Shown here one piece after another: positions 9,348 to 18,052 of a DNA stretch of 64,000 bases (within the stretch, counting starts at the first letter, position 1; every line of letters starts with the position of its first letter). The stretch covers positions 1-64,000 of the forward strand of contig DXLX01000032.1 of NCBI GenBank assembly GCA_019414515.1, in the 5' to 3' direction. Position numbers and translations under genes: made by a program. Under the pieces are notes generated by a model. It made no database searches and was not told where the DNA came from. It saw only the letters and a list, made by a program, of their open reading frames with translations. Source of the stretch: Collinsella sp. (GTDB lineage Bacteria > Actinomycetota > Coriobacteriia > Coriobacteriales > Coriobacteriaceae).

Positions 9348-11177
9348 GTGCGCAATCTCAAGATTCTGTTTTCCTATCTGGGGGCATACCGCCGCGATGC
9401 CATACTCGGCGTGCTCTTTGTGACGGCCGAGACGGCGCTCGAGCTGTTTATCCCGGTCATCATGGCAAATATCATCGATGTGGGCGTGCCCGCGGGCGAC
9501 ATCAACTACATGCTGTTGCAGGGTGCGTATATGCTGGTGTGCGCCGCATTTTCGCTGGCACTTGGCTTGGGCTATGCGCGCACGTCTGCTCGCGTTGCCT
9601 CGGGGCTGGGCGCTAACTTGCGTGAGGTCGAGTATCGCAAGATCCAGACGCTCGCTTTTGGCAATCTGGACAACTACGACGCCAGCTCGCTCGTCACTCG
9701 CATGACCACCGACATCACCGTGATTCAAAACGCCGTAGGTAACGGCTTCCGCCCCATGGTGCGCGGGCCGGTAAATCTGGTCATGGGCCTCGTCTACGCT
9801 TTTGCGCTCTCGCGCGAGCTCGCGGCGGTCTTTGCCGTCATTCTGCCGATGCTCGCCATCGTGCTCGGTATCATTACCGTGCGCGTGAGCCCGCTCTACC
9901 GCCAACTCCAGACCTCGATGGACCACCTCAACGGCGTGGTGCAAGAGGATCTTACCGCCGTACGCGCCGTGAAGGCTTACGTGCGCGCCGAGCACGAGCG
10001 CGACAAGTTCGACACCGTCAATACCGAGCTCGCCGGCACGGCGACCAAGACCTTCGGCACCGCCGTGCTCAACCTGCCGGTGTTCCAACTCTCGATGTAC
10101 GTGGCTGCGCTCTCGATCTTGTGGATTGGCGGCCGCATGATCATCGAAGGTCGCTTGGGCGTGGGCTCGCTCACGGGCTTTATGAGCTACGTGCTGCTGA
10201 TCATGAACTCGCTCATGATGATTTCCAACGTGTTTTTGCTGCTCACGCGCGCTCTCACGAGTGTGGGCCGTATCGCAGAGGTGCTCGATGAAGAGCCCTT
10301 TATCGCCAACCCTGCGGGGGACCTCGCGATTGCGGCGCCAGCGGACGGCAGTATCGAGTTTCGCGACGTTTCCTTTAAATACCGCGCGGATGCAGCCGAG
10401 GATGTGCTCGAGCATATCGACCTTCGTATCGAGAGCGGCTCGACGGTGGGCATCCTCGGCGGCACGGGCTCGGGCAAGAGCTCGCTTGTGCAGCTGATTG
10501 CGCGCCTGTACGACGCCACCGAGGGCGCCGTGCTTGTGGGCGGACATGACGTGCGTGACTACGACCTGGCTGCCTTGCGCGACGCCGTGGGCATTGTGCT
10601 GCAAAAGAACGTGCTGTTCACGGGCACCGTGCGCGAGAACCTGCAGTGGGGCAATCCGCAGGCGTCGGATGATGAGCTCCTCGCGGCTTGCCGCGCGGCG
10701 TGCGTGGACGAGTTCCTCGATCGCATCGGCGGGCTGGACGGAGAGCTGGGCCAAGGCGGCGCCGGTGTTTCGGGTGGCCAGAAGCAACGCCTGTGCATCG
10801 CGCGCACGCTGCTCAAGCATCCGCGCGTGCTCATTTTTGATGACTCCACCAGCGCGGTCGATATGGCGACCGACGCTAAGATTCGCGAGCACATCGCTCG
10901 GATTTCCGATACGACCGTGCTCATCATCGCCCAGCGTATCGCGAGCGTCATGGATGCCGATCGCATTGTGGTGTTGGACGACGGTCGTGTCCACGGCGTG
11001 GGCACGCACGAGGAGCTGCTGGCGGGCGACAACATCTACCAGGAGATTTACGCCTCGCAGATGGAGTTTGCGAGGAACGCGGACGCCGGCGACGGCAGCG
11101 ACGATGGTTGCGCGAATGATCCGATTTCCTCCGTCGCATGCGGATCGCCCTTGGAAGGGGGTGAGCGTCATGCCTAA
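9348..11177 (+). CDS. ABC exporter half-transporter, degenerate-site subunit
   Basis: A fused membrane plus ATPase subunit of a type IV ABC exporter, 609 residues. The membrane domain with six segments occupies about residues 1-320. The NBD has Walker A GGTGSGKSS and signature SGGQKQR. Two residues differ from an active site: the catalytic Glu after Walker B is Asp (VLIFDDSTSAVD) and the H-loop His is Gln (LIIAQRIAS). Such changes are typical of the degenerate partner in heterodimeric exporters such as BmrC/BmrD and TM287/288. It starts at GTG 9348 after a GGGGGATG RBS and overlaps the next gene by 8 nt, so the two subunits are made together. Confidence 0.93.
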   Translation: MRNLKILFSYLGAYRRDAILGVLFVTAETALELFIPVIMANIIDVGVPAGDINYMLLQGAYMLVCAAFSLALGLGYARTSARVASGLGANLREVEYRKIQTLAFGNLDNYDASSLVTRMTTDITVIQNAVGNGFRPMVRGPVNLVMGLVYAFALSRELAAVFAVILPMLAIVLGIITVRVSPLYRQLQTSMDHLNGVVQEDLTAVRAVKAYVRAEHERDKFDTVNTELAGTATKTFGTAVLNLPVFQLSMYVAALSILWIGGRMIIEGRLGVGSLTGFMSYVLLIMNSLMMISNVFLLLTRALTSVGRIAEVLDEEPFIANPAGDLAIAAPADGSIEFRDVSFKYRADAAEDVLEHIDLRIESGSTVGILGGTGSGKSSLVQLIARLYDATEGAVLVGGHDVRDYDLAALRDAVGIVLQKNVLFTGTVRENLQWGNPQASDDELLAACRAACVDEFLDRIGGLDGELGQGGAGVSGGQKQRLCIARTLLKHPRVLIFDDSTSAVDMATDAKIREHIARISDTTVLIIAQRIASVMDADRIVVLDDGRVHGVGTHEELLAGDNIYQEIYASQMEFARNADAGDGSDDGCANDPISSVACGSPLEGGERHA

Positions 11178-13068
11178 GACCGCAGCCCAAGCACGCCCGG
11201 CCGACCTCAAGCGCACGGTGCGCCGCCTGCTCTCCTACATGGGGCATGCCAAGTTCTCGTTGCTCGCGGTGGGCGTGCTCGCCTCCGTCGCCGCCATCGC
11301 GAGTCTCGTCGGCACCTACATGGTGCGCCCCATCGTTAACGGTTTGGCCACGGGCGGGGATGAACTGCTCGCCAAGCAGGTCATCCTGACGGCGATCATC
11401 TACGCCGCGGGCGTGCTTTCGGCCCTGGGCTACTCGCAGATTATGGTGCGCGCGGCCCAACGCGTGGTGTCCGATATTCGCCGCGACCTGTTCGCGCACA
11501 TCCAGACGCTGCCGCTCAGTTATTTTGACAGCACGCGCTCGGGCGACATCATGAGCTTTTTCACCAACGACGTCGACACCGTCTCCGAGGCGCTTAACAA
11601 CAGCTTTGCCAACGTGATTCAGGCCGCCATTCAGGTTGTGGGCACCACGGCCATGCTCATCATCCTTAACTGGCAGCTCACGATTATCACGCTCGTGTGC
11701 GATGCGGCCATTGTGCTGTATGCGCGCTACTCGGGCGCGCGCTCTAAGCGCTTCTTTGCCGCCCAGCAGGCATCGCTTGGCGACCTGGACGGATATATCG
11801 AAGAAATGGTCTCGGGCCAAAAGGTCATCAAGGTCTTTAACCGTGAGGCAGCGAATGTCGCCGGCTTCACCTGCCGCAACGACGAGCTTCGCCGCACCGG
11901 CACCGCCGCCGTGAGCTATGCCAACTCCATGGTGCCCATGACCGTCGTGATTGGCTACGTCAACTATGCCATCGTCGCCGTGGCGGGCGGCATGCTCTGC
12001 ATCAAGGGGCTCGCCGACGTAGGTGCGCTCGCGAGCTACCTGGTCTTTGTGCGCCAGGCCGCCATGCCCATCAACCAGTTTACGCAGCTCGGCAACTTCT
12101 TGCTCAACGCGTTGGCCGGTGCCGAGCGCCTGTTTGCGGCTATGGACCTTGAGCCCGAGGTGGACGAGGGCTGCGTGGAGCTGGTGCAGACGGGCGATGC
12201 CGCGTGGGCGTGGAAAATTCCCGAGGGCCAGGGCGTGGGCGCGTACGGGCATCTGCATGACGTGGCAGCCGTTGATGAGTCGGGCCGCGCGGTGGCTGCC
12301 GACGGCACCGAGCTCACGTGCGGCTTGGTCCCGCTTGCCGGCGACGTGCGCTTCCATGCCGTGGATTTTTCCTACGTGCCGGGCACCCGCGTGCTCACGG
12401 ACCTCAACCTGTTTGCCAAGCCGGGGCAAAAGATCGCGTTTGTGGGCTCCACGGGTGCCGGCAAGACGACCATCACCAACCTCATCAACCGCTTCTACGA
12501 GGTCGATGACGGCGAGATCACGTACGACGGCATCGACGTCAAGCACATTGCCAAGGCCAGCCTGCGCGGGTCGCTCGGCATTGTGCTGCAGGACACGCAC
12601 CTGTTTAGCGGCACCATTGCGCAGAACATTCGCTTTGGCAAGCTCGACGCGTCCGACGAGGAGGTGCGCGCCGCCGCCGAGGCCGCCTGCGCGGATTCGT
12701 TTATCCGCCGCCTGCCTAGAGGCTACGACACACCGGTCACGGCCGACGGCGCCAACCTGTCGCAGGGCCAGCGCCAGCTGCTCGCCATCGCGCGCGTGGC
12801 CGTCGCCGACCCGCCGGTGCTCATCCTGGACGAGGCCACTTCGAGTATCGACACGCGTACCGAAAAGCTCATCGAGCGCGGTATGGACCGCATCATGCGC
12901 GGTCGCACCACGTTTATGATCGCGCACCGCCTGTCCACTGTCCGCGACGCCGACGCCATCATGGTCCTCGAACACGGTCGCATCATCGAGCGCGGCACGC
13001 ACGAAGAGCTGCTCGCCCAGCACGGCGAGTACTGGCAGCTGGCGCATGGCTTAAAAGAGCTGGATTAA
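11170..13068 (+). CDS. ABC exporter half-transporter, catalytic-site subunit
   Basis: Second subunit of the heterodimeric exporter, 632 residues. About six membrane segments lie in residues 1-325. The NBD is canonical: Walker A GSTGAGKTT, signature LSQGQRQL, Walker B with Glu (VLILDEATSSID) and H-loop His (MIAHRLST). There is an insert of roughly 50 residues between the membrane domain and NBD (around AWAWKIPEGQGVGAYGHLHD), rich in Ala, Gly and acidic residues. I chose ATG 11170, which follows GGAAGGGGGTGAG and overlaps the first subunit's stop. Substrate is unknown; drugs, lipids or peptides are all possible for this family. Confidence 0.93.
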   Translation: MPKTAAQARPADLKRTVRRLLSYMGHAKFSLLAVGVLASVAAIASLVGTYMVRPIVNGLATGGDELLAKQVILTAIIYAAGVLSALGYSQIMVRAAQRVVSDIRRDLFAHIQTLPLSYFDSTRSGDIMSFFTNDVDTVSEALNNSFANVIQAAIQVVGTTAMLIILNWQLTIITLVCDAAIVLYARYSGARSKRFFAAQQASLGDLDGYIEEMVSGQKVIKVFNREAANVAGFTCRNDELRRTGTAAVSYANSMVPMTVVIGYVNYAIVAVAGGMLCIKGLADVGALASYLVFVRQAAMPINQFTQLGNFLLNALAGAERLFAAMDLEPEVDEGCVELVQTGDAAWAWKIPEGQGVGAYGHLHDVAAVDESGRAVAADGTELTCGLVPLAGDVRFHAVDFSYVPGTRVLTDLNLFAKPGQKIAFVGSTGAGKTTITNLINRFYEVDDGEITYDGIDVKHIAKASLRGSLGIVLQDTHLFSGTIAQNIRFGKLDASDEEVRAAAEAACADSFIRRLPRGYDTPVTADGANLSQGQRQLLAIARVAVADPPVLILDEATSSIDTRTEKLIERGMDRIMRGRTTFMIAHRLSTVRDADAIMVLEHGRIIERGTHEELLAQHGEYWQLAHGLKELD

Positions 13069-13117
13069 CCCGTTCGAGCACGATGCTTTGATCCCTCCGT
13101 GCCCCTCACTTCGCCTC

Positions 13118-13184
13118 AAACCATCACAACATTCGACGTTTTTTGCCAAAAACGGGAAAAGCATCGAATGTTGTGATGGTTTTT
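13118..13184. repeat. Palindromic repeat, family B copy 1
   Basis: Perfect 17-bp arms ACCATCACAACATTCGA and its complement enclose about 27 nt (TTTTTTGCCAAAAACGGGAA), followed by TTTT. It is nearly identical and in the same orientation as the copy at 14360. Other copies are at 17020 and 28923. Confidence 0.9.
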
Positions 13185-13283
13185 CTACCACTCGACCGGG
13201 TGGAATCGCTTTCTTGCGCACGAAGGTGTGCGGACCCGTGGGCAGGGGAATAAGGTTGGTTATCCGACTCCATTGGAGGGCTC

Positions 13284-14321
13284 ATGGACCTGCCGATCGT
13301 CCTGTCCCATAAGACTGCCTGGCTGTACCACAACGTGGCGCGCCCGTCCGAGCCGCTCTCGCGAGCAAGCAGTCTATACGATGGGGACTCGCTTGCTAAC
13401 GAGGCGGAGTCGACCGCGAGCCTGCCCAAATTGGGACTCGATGCCAAGGGGCTGAGGGCTTCAACGGCAGTTGGGATCGTTGCCGACTATCTGGTTGCGC
13501 TTGGTATTCCACGAGAAGAGCTCGATCATATCGACACGCTCGTCAACTTCGATTTTGAGCGCTCGACGCCGGCTGGATTTAGGTGCCACGTGTTTGGGGC
13601 GCCGGTACCTCCAGGTCATCTTATCGAGGTGGCAGAGGGCCTTCTGGTGGTTGATGAGGTCATGTGTTTTGTCCAAGCGGGTTCGTGGATGAGTGAACCC
13701 GAGCAGCTGGAATATGGCTACGAAATCTGCGCCCGATACCATTTGAATCATCTGTCGACAGACGATTATATCGAGATGGGGCAGAGGTATACCGTTGCCG
13801 ACTTGATTGCTTATTGCAATGAGAATCGATCTCGTCAGGGGGCTGTACGCGCGGCCGCCGTGCTCAAGCGCGTGCACGATGGCGCGCGGTCGCCCATGGA
13901 GACGGCCACCGCAATCATGGTCGTAGCAAAGCGTTCTCAGGGCGGGCTGGGATACGCCAAGATCGAGCTCAACCATCGGGTCGATGTTCCCAACGAGTTC
14001 AAGTATCTCGCAAAGGCCGGGTATTTCGAGATCGACGTATATGCGCCCGCGAGCGGTACGGGGATTGAATACAACGGCTCGGATCATCTTGATAAACAGC
14101 GCAGCGCGTCGGATGCGGAGCGTATGACCGTGCTGAGCGCGCTGGGCTTTAGGATGATCGTCCTCACCGGGACTCAGTTTGCCCACCAGCTGCAATTGCA
14201 CCGGGCGATGAACGCCATCGCACTCGCGATGGGCCTTAAGTGCGACCGAAGCGAAGCGTTCCAAAAGCGGCAGAACGACTTGCGAGAATTCGTGATTCGA
14301 CACTGGGATGGCGGCCTTTAG
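13284..14321 (+). CDS. Hypothetical protein with C-terminal PD-(D/E)XK (DUF559/Vsr-like) fold
   Basis: A 345-residue protein I do not recognise as a named gene. The last third (FEIDVYAPASGTGIEYNG, then DKQRSASDAERMTVLSALGF and RMIVLTG) follows the pattern of small Vsr/DUF559-type endonuclease folds: D, then E in the next strand, then an Arg-rich helix and a final strand. The first 180 residues resemble the regulator-like front part seen in actinobacterial DUF559 proteins (RCHVFGAPVPPGHLIEV). ATG 13284 has GGAGGG four bases upstream. It stands alone between two near-identical palindromic repeats, which suggests a small mobile cassette. Activity is unproven and the active site looks diverged (EYN rather than ExK). 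Confidence 0.55.
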   Translation: MDLPIVLSHKTAWLYHNVARPSEPLSRASSLYDGDSLANEAESTASLPKLGLDAKGLRASTAVGIVADYLVALGIPREELDHIDTLVNFDFERSTPAGFRCHVFGAPVPPGHLIEVAEGLLVVDEVMCFVQAGSWMSEPEQLEYGYEICARYHLNHLSTDDYIEMGQRYTVADLIAYCNENRSRQGAVRAAAVLKRVHDGARSPMETATAIMVVAKRSQGGLGYAKIELNHRVDVPNEFKYLAKAGYFEIDVYAPASGTGIEYNGSDHLDKQRSASDAERMTVLSALGFRMIVLTGTQFAHQLQLHRAMNAIALAMGLKCDRSEAFQKRQNDLREFVIRHWDGGL

Positions 14322-14359
14322 GGGCGCTTTGGTCCTTCCGCGGGGTGCTGTGGGCAGGC

Positions 14360-14422
14360 AAACCATCACAACATTCGACGTTTTTCGCCAAAATCGGGAA
14401 AAGCATCGAATGTTGTGATGGT
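14360..14422. repeat. Palindromic repeat, family B copy 2
   Basis: Same 17-bp arms as the copy at 13118, differing at only a few central positions (TTTTTCGCCAAAATCGGGAA). The two copies bracket the gene at 13284-14321 in direct orientation. Confidence 0.9.
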
Positions 14423-14554
14423 CTGTGCTGAGGATGGGCTTGGGAAGTCCGTTTTGCTCGAAGCGACCTGTCCTGTCGTACGGGTGTCGGCATAATTCTC
14501 TTGTGGGGTATTATGTTTTCCGAAGAATAAAATGCCGCGTGAGGGGAGGGCTGC

Positions 14555-15610
14555 GTGGACGGGCACGTGCAACATGACGGCTTTGGCCGCGATATCAACT
14601 ACCTGCGCATTGCCGTTACCGACAAGTGCAATTTCCGCTGCATCTATTGCATGCCGGCCGATGGCGTGGCGCCCCGCGCGCACGACGAGCTGCTCAGCGC
14701 CGAGGAAATCGCCCGCTTTGTGCGCTTGGTGGCGGGGGAGGGCATTCGCCGCGTACGCCTGACGGGCGGCGAGCCGCTGGTCAGCCGCCGTATCATTCCG
14801 CTTATTCGCGACATCCGCGCGATTCCGCAGATCGAGGACATCTCGCTCACCACCAACGGCGCCCTGCTGCCCAAGCTGGCACCGCAGCTCAAAGATGCCG
14901 GTCTTAACCGCGTTAACATCTCGCTCGACACGCTCGACCCTACGCTCTTTGGAAAGATCACGCGCCTGGGCCGGCTCGAGCAGACCATGGCTGGCATCGA
15001 CGCGGCGCTGGCTTGGGGCTTTGAGCCCGTTAAGGTCAACTGCGTTGTTGTGCGCCGGCTCAACCAGGATGTGGCGGCCCTTGCGCGCCTGACCGTCGAT
15101 CGTCCCATTCACTTGCGCTTTATCGAATACATGCCCATTGGCGACGAGCGTACGAGCTCGCGTTGCGCCGTGGACCCGCACGCGCCCACGCTCAATCCGG
15201 CGCTGTGGGATGCGAGCGACACCGTGCCGAGCGACGAGCTGCGGGCACGCGTCAATGCCGGGGCCGCCGCGGTGGGCCTGAGCGAGCTCGAACCGCTCAG
15301 CACTACCGACGCTCCTGCCGGCGCGGGCCCCGCACGTTATTGGTACTTTCCGGGCGCGGCGGGAACGGTCGGCTTCATCAGCGCCATGTCCAACCATTTT
15401 TGCGCGAATTGCAACCGTCTGCGCTTGACGGCCGATGGCAACGTGCGTCCGTGCCTGTTCAGCGATGCCGAGTATTCGGTGCGTGAGGCGCTGCGCCGTG
15501 GTGATGATATGCAGGTACTTTCGATTTGGCGCGATGTCGTGGCCCACAAACCGCAGGAACACGCGATAATTGAGGGCACGCAACGATTTATGTCCCAAAT
15601 CGGAGGATGA
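14555..15610 (+). CDS. moaA: GTP 3',8-cyclase MoaA (molybdenum cofactor synthesis)
   Basis: A radical-SAM enzyme that, with MoaC, turns GTP into cyclic pyranopterin monophosphate, the first step of molybdenum cofactor synthesis. The 351-residue protein has the N-terminal [4Fe-4S] motif C25-x3-C29-x2-C32 (KCNFRCIYC), the SAM-binding TGGEPL and the C-terminal cluster ligands CANCNRLRLTADG followed by RPCLF. It ends in the conserved Gly-Gly needed for activity. It starts at GTG 14555 after GAGGGGAGGG. The moaC-mobB gene follows after 4 nt, so they form an operon. A molybdoenzyme is implied elsewhere in the genome; none lies in the window. Confidence 0.95.
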   Translation: MDGHVQHDGFGRDINYLRIAVTDKCNFRCIYCMPADGVAPRAHDELLSAEEIARFVRLVAGEGIRRVRLTGGEPLVSRRIIPLIRDIRAIPQIEDISLTTNGALLPKLAPQLKDAGLNRVNISLDTLDPTLFGKITRLGRLEQTMAGIDAALAWGFEPVKVNCVVVRRLNQDVAALARLTVDRPIHLRFIEYMPIGDERTSSRCAVDPHAPTLNPALWDASDTVPSDELRARVNAGAAAVGLSELEPLSTTDAPAGAGPARYWYFPGAAGTVGFISAMSNHFCANCNRLRLTADGNVRPCLFSDAEYSVREALRRGDDMQVLSIWRDVVAHKPQEHAIIEGTQRFMSQIGG

Positions 15611-15614
15611 TCAT

Positions 15615-16913
15615 ATGGCCAAGAGCAGGTACGCCGATGCCACCAAGGCCGCTCGCAGGGCCGCGATGTCTGCCCACAAAGTCACAGCTGCGGCCAGCGA
15701 TGCCGTTGCAGACGCGCAGCCGTCTGTCAGCGCTGCCACCGAGCCCGCCCGCGACGCCCGTCGCGACGAGCTGACGCACGTGGACGCCAAGGGCGAGGTG
15801 CGCATGGTCGACGTGTCCGACAAGGCCGAGACCCATCGTATCGCCATCGCCGAGGGCACCATCCTCATGCATCCCGAGACGCAGGCCATGGTGCTGCAGG
15901 ACCGTGCCAAGAAGGGCGACGTGCTTGCCTGCGCGCGTGTGGCGGGCATTATGGCCATCAAACGCACGAGCGACATCATCCCCATGTGCCATCCGTTGCT
16001 CATTACCAAGAGCAAGTGCGACATTGCACCCATCGCTCCGGCGGGGACGCCGGCCGAGGATGTGCCCGAGGGCTGGGCGCCGGCGCGCGCGGACGGGCAG
16101 GTTGGCTTTCACGTGCTGGTTACGGCCGGCGTAACGGGAAAGACGGGTATCGAGATGGAGGCCCTGACCGGCGCGAGTGCCGCGTGCCTAACGATCTATG
16201 ACATGTGCAAGGCGGTCGATCGCGGCATGGAGATCGTCGACGTGCGCCTGCTGCACAAGGAGGGCGGCCGCTCGGGTGTGTGGGATCGCGCAGAGCGTCG
16301 GGCCGCTGCCGTTGAGGCCGTGGGAGCCGCGGGCAACGCGCCCGCGAGCGCATCCGTCGCCGTCGCGCCCGCAGCTCCCACTCCGGCCGTCCCCGCGATC
16401 GCGTTTATCGGCTACCAAAACTCGGGCAAGACCACGCTCGTCGAGAAGGTTATCGCCGAACTCACCCGCCGCGGCCTGCGCGTGGGTTCGCTCAAGCATC
16501 ATGGGCATCACGGCTTTGATATCGATGTACCCGCTAAGGATACGTGGCGCCATCACCAGGCCGGCTCCAAGCACGTGGGCCTTATCTGCGCCACGCGCTG
16601 GGCGGAGTACGCCGACACACGCGAGGAGGACGAGATGCCCGCGCGCGAGCTACTGTCGCGCTACAACGATGTCGACGTGGTGATCATCGAGGGCTACAAG
16701 ACCGAGGGCTTCGACAACATCGTGGTCGCGCGCTCCGGTGTCGACCGTCTGCGCGGCAAGAGCTCGCTCGACCTGGTCGACGGTCACACGCTGGCCCTTG
16801 CCTGCAACGAGGCCCTGGCGCGTCAGGCCTTCGACGCCGGCTTCGCGACCCGAGCCATCAACATCAACGACGCCCGAGCTATCTGCGACCTTATCCAAGA
16901 TCATCTGGCCTAA
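15615..16913 (+). CDS. Fusion of MoaC (cPMP synthase) and MobB (MGD-synthesis GTPase)
   Basis: One 432-residue polypeptide joins two cofactor enzymes. Residues 1-55 are an Ala-rich extension. Residues 60-240 are MoaC (THVDAKGEVRMVDVSDK, KRTSDIIPMCHPL, EMEALTGASAACLTIYDMCK, LLHKEGGRSG), with the conserved His and Lys positions. After an Ala/Pro-rich linker, residues 258-432 are MobB with P-loop GYQNSGKTT, SLKHHGHHGFDIDVP, and DVVIIEGYK. MoaC acts at the start of the pathway and MobB at guanylyl transfer to form the bis-MGD form, so the fusion joins distant steps. ATG 15615 has GGAGGAT nine bases upstream. It is co-transcribed with moaA and is followed by a terminator-like palindrome. Confidence 0.93.
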   Translation: MAKSRYADATKAARRAAMSAHKVTAAASDAVADAQPSVSAATEPARDARRDELTHVDAKGEVRMVDVSDKAETHRIAIAEGTILMHPETQAMVLQDRAKKGDVLACARVAGIMAIKRTSDIIPMCHPLLITKSKCDIAPIAPAGTPAEDVPEGWAPARADGQVGFHVLVTAGVTGKTGIEMEALTGASAACLTIYDMCKAVDRGMEIVDVRLLHKEGGRSGVWDRAERRAAAVEAVGAAGNAPASASVAVAPAAPTPAVPAIAFIGYQNSGKTTLVEKVIAELTRRGLRVGSLKHHGHHGFDIDVPAKDTWRHHQAGSKHVGLICATRWAEYADTREEDEMPARELLSRYNDVDVVIIEGYKTEGFDNIVVARSGVDRLRGKSSLDLVDGHTLALACNEALARQAFDAGFATRAININDARAICDLIQDHLA

Positions 16914-16954
16914 AACCTGCCAAATAGGGACAGGTTTATTTTGGCAGGTTTTAT
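16913..16954 (+). terminator. Palindrome/terminator after moaC-mobB
   Basis: AAACCTGCCAAA and TTTTGGCAGGTTT pair around a loop containing GGGACAGG, followed by TTTAT. The loop core matches that of the family A repeats although the stem differs. Confidence 0.7.
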
Positions 16955-16972
16955 CTGGGCAAACGTCATTTT

Positions 16973-17003
16973 CACCACAGAGGGGCCAGGCTCCTTTGTG
17001 GTG
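16973..17003. repeat. Short palindromic repeat, family A copy 2
   Basis: CACCACAGAGG and CCTTTGTGGTG around GGCCAGGCT, followed by GGTTTTG. First element of a tight cluster of palindromes between 16913 and 17137. Confidence 0.8.
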
Positions 17004-17019
17004 GGTTTTGCTTTGCAGT

Positions 17020-17085
17020 AAAACCATCACAACATTCGGTAAAAATCGCGATTTTGCCGAAAAACGTCGAATGTTGTGATGGTTT
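17020..17085. repeat. Palindromic repeat, family B copy 3
   Basis: Outer arms ACCATCACAACATTCG and its complement are conserved. The centre differs from copies 1 and 2 and forms its own dyad (AAAAATCGCGATTTT). Confidence 0.88.
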
Positions 17086-17102
17086 GGCCCGCAAGCGTCG
17101 CA

Positions 17103-17137
17103 ACCACCACAAAGGGGCCAGGTACCTTTGTGGTGGT
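17103..17137. repeat. Short palindromic repeat, family A copy 3
   Basis: ACCACCACAAAGG and CCTTTGTGGTGGT around GGCCAGGTA, followed by TTTTGC. Confidence 0.88.
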
Positions 17138-17230
17138 TTTTGCTTTGACAGGCAGCATCCGCGCCTTGGTATACCATGTACGCCGTTCACGAATACACCC
17201 CACACCGCCGCACAACCCAGAAAGGCCCCC

Positions 17231-18052
17231 ATGGACGCCACCTTCAGCCACATCAAAGCCGTGTTCTGCGATATCGACGGCACGCTGCTCACGAGCCAGC
17301 ACACGGTGTCCCCGCGCACCGTGGCGGCGATCCGCGCCCTGCGCGAGCGCGGCGTGCTCTTTGGCCTGTGCACCGGGCGCGACGCCCACGCGACCGAGGC
17401 CATGTACGAGCTCTGGGGCATCGAAGGCCTGGTAGACGTGATGGTGGGCTGCGGTGGCGCCGAGGTCATCGACCGCGCGCACGACATCAACGAGCTGAGC
17501 TATCCGCTGCCGGGCGAGACCATCGCGCGCATCTGCAAGCACATGGCGGACCTTCCGGCAACGCCCGTCTGCCCCCGAGACGGCGTGTTCTACGTGCCCG
17601 AGAGCAACGCGTGCGTCGAGCACCTGTCGCGCGTCGACGGCGTGCCCTACCAGGTGGTCGATTTTGCCGAGTTTTTGCGCGAGCCGCAGCCCAAGGTGAT
17701 GTTTACCATGGCGCCCGAGGTGATGCCGCAGGTGATTGAGCGGGCGTCGACGTTTGCTGATGGCACTGTTAAGGCGGCGGCTCTGCAAACCACGCAGCGG
17801 CTCTACGAGTTCATGGATCCGCGCGTGTCCAAGACGCGCGGCCTTGTGCGCGTGGCGGAGCTCAACGACATGGAGCTCCAGAACATCTGCGTGTTTGGCG
17901 ATGCCGATAACGACACCTGCATGGTGGCCGACGCCGGCGTGGGTGTGGCCATGGCAAATGGCAGCGACGCCACCCGCTCCGCCGCCGATTTTGTAACCGC
18001 CAGCAACGACAAAGACGGCATCGCGATCTTTATCGAGGAACATCTGCTGTAG
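17231..18052 (+). CDS. HAD-superfamily (Cof-type, IIB) phosphatase
   Basis: A cytoplasmic phosphatase of 273 residues acting on small phosphorylated metabolites such as sugar phosphates or cofactors. Motif I is CDIDGTLL with nucleophile Asp near residue 14, motif II is CTGRD, and motif IV is FGDADNDTCMVADAG followed by VAMANG, giving the Mg2+ ligands. The IIB cap lies between motifs II and III. The motif III Lys is likely in VSKTRGL. It starts at ATG 17231 after AGAAAGG. The gene stands alone between repeat clusters, so neighbours give no clue to the substrate. Confidence 0.9.
   Translation: MDATFSHIKAVFCDIDGTLLTSQHTVSPRTVAAIRALRERGVLFGLCTGRDAHATEAMYELWGIEGLVDVMVGCGGAEVIDRAHDINELSYPLPGETIARICKHMADLPATPVCPRDGVFYVPESNACVEHLSRVDGVPYQVVDFAEFLREPQPKVMFTMAPEVMPQVIERASTFADGTVKAAALQTTQRLYEFMDPRVSKTRGLVRVAELNDMELQNICVFGDADNDTCMVADAGVGVAMANGSDATRSAADFVTASNDKDGIAIFIEEHLL

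Noticed and set aside
9249..13047. Long minus-strand open frames opposite the ABC exporter
   Set aside because: They mirror two genes with all ABC motifs and have the His/Arg/Ala-rich look of antisense frames.
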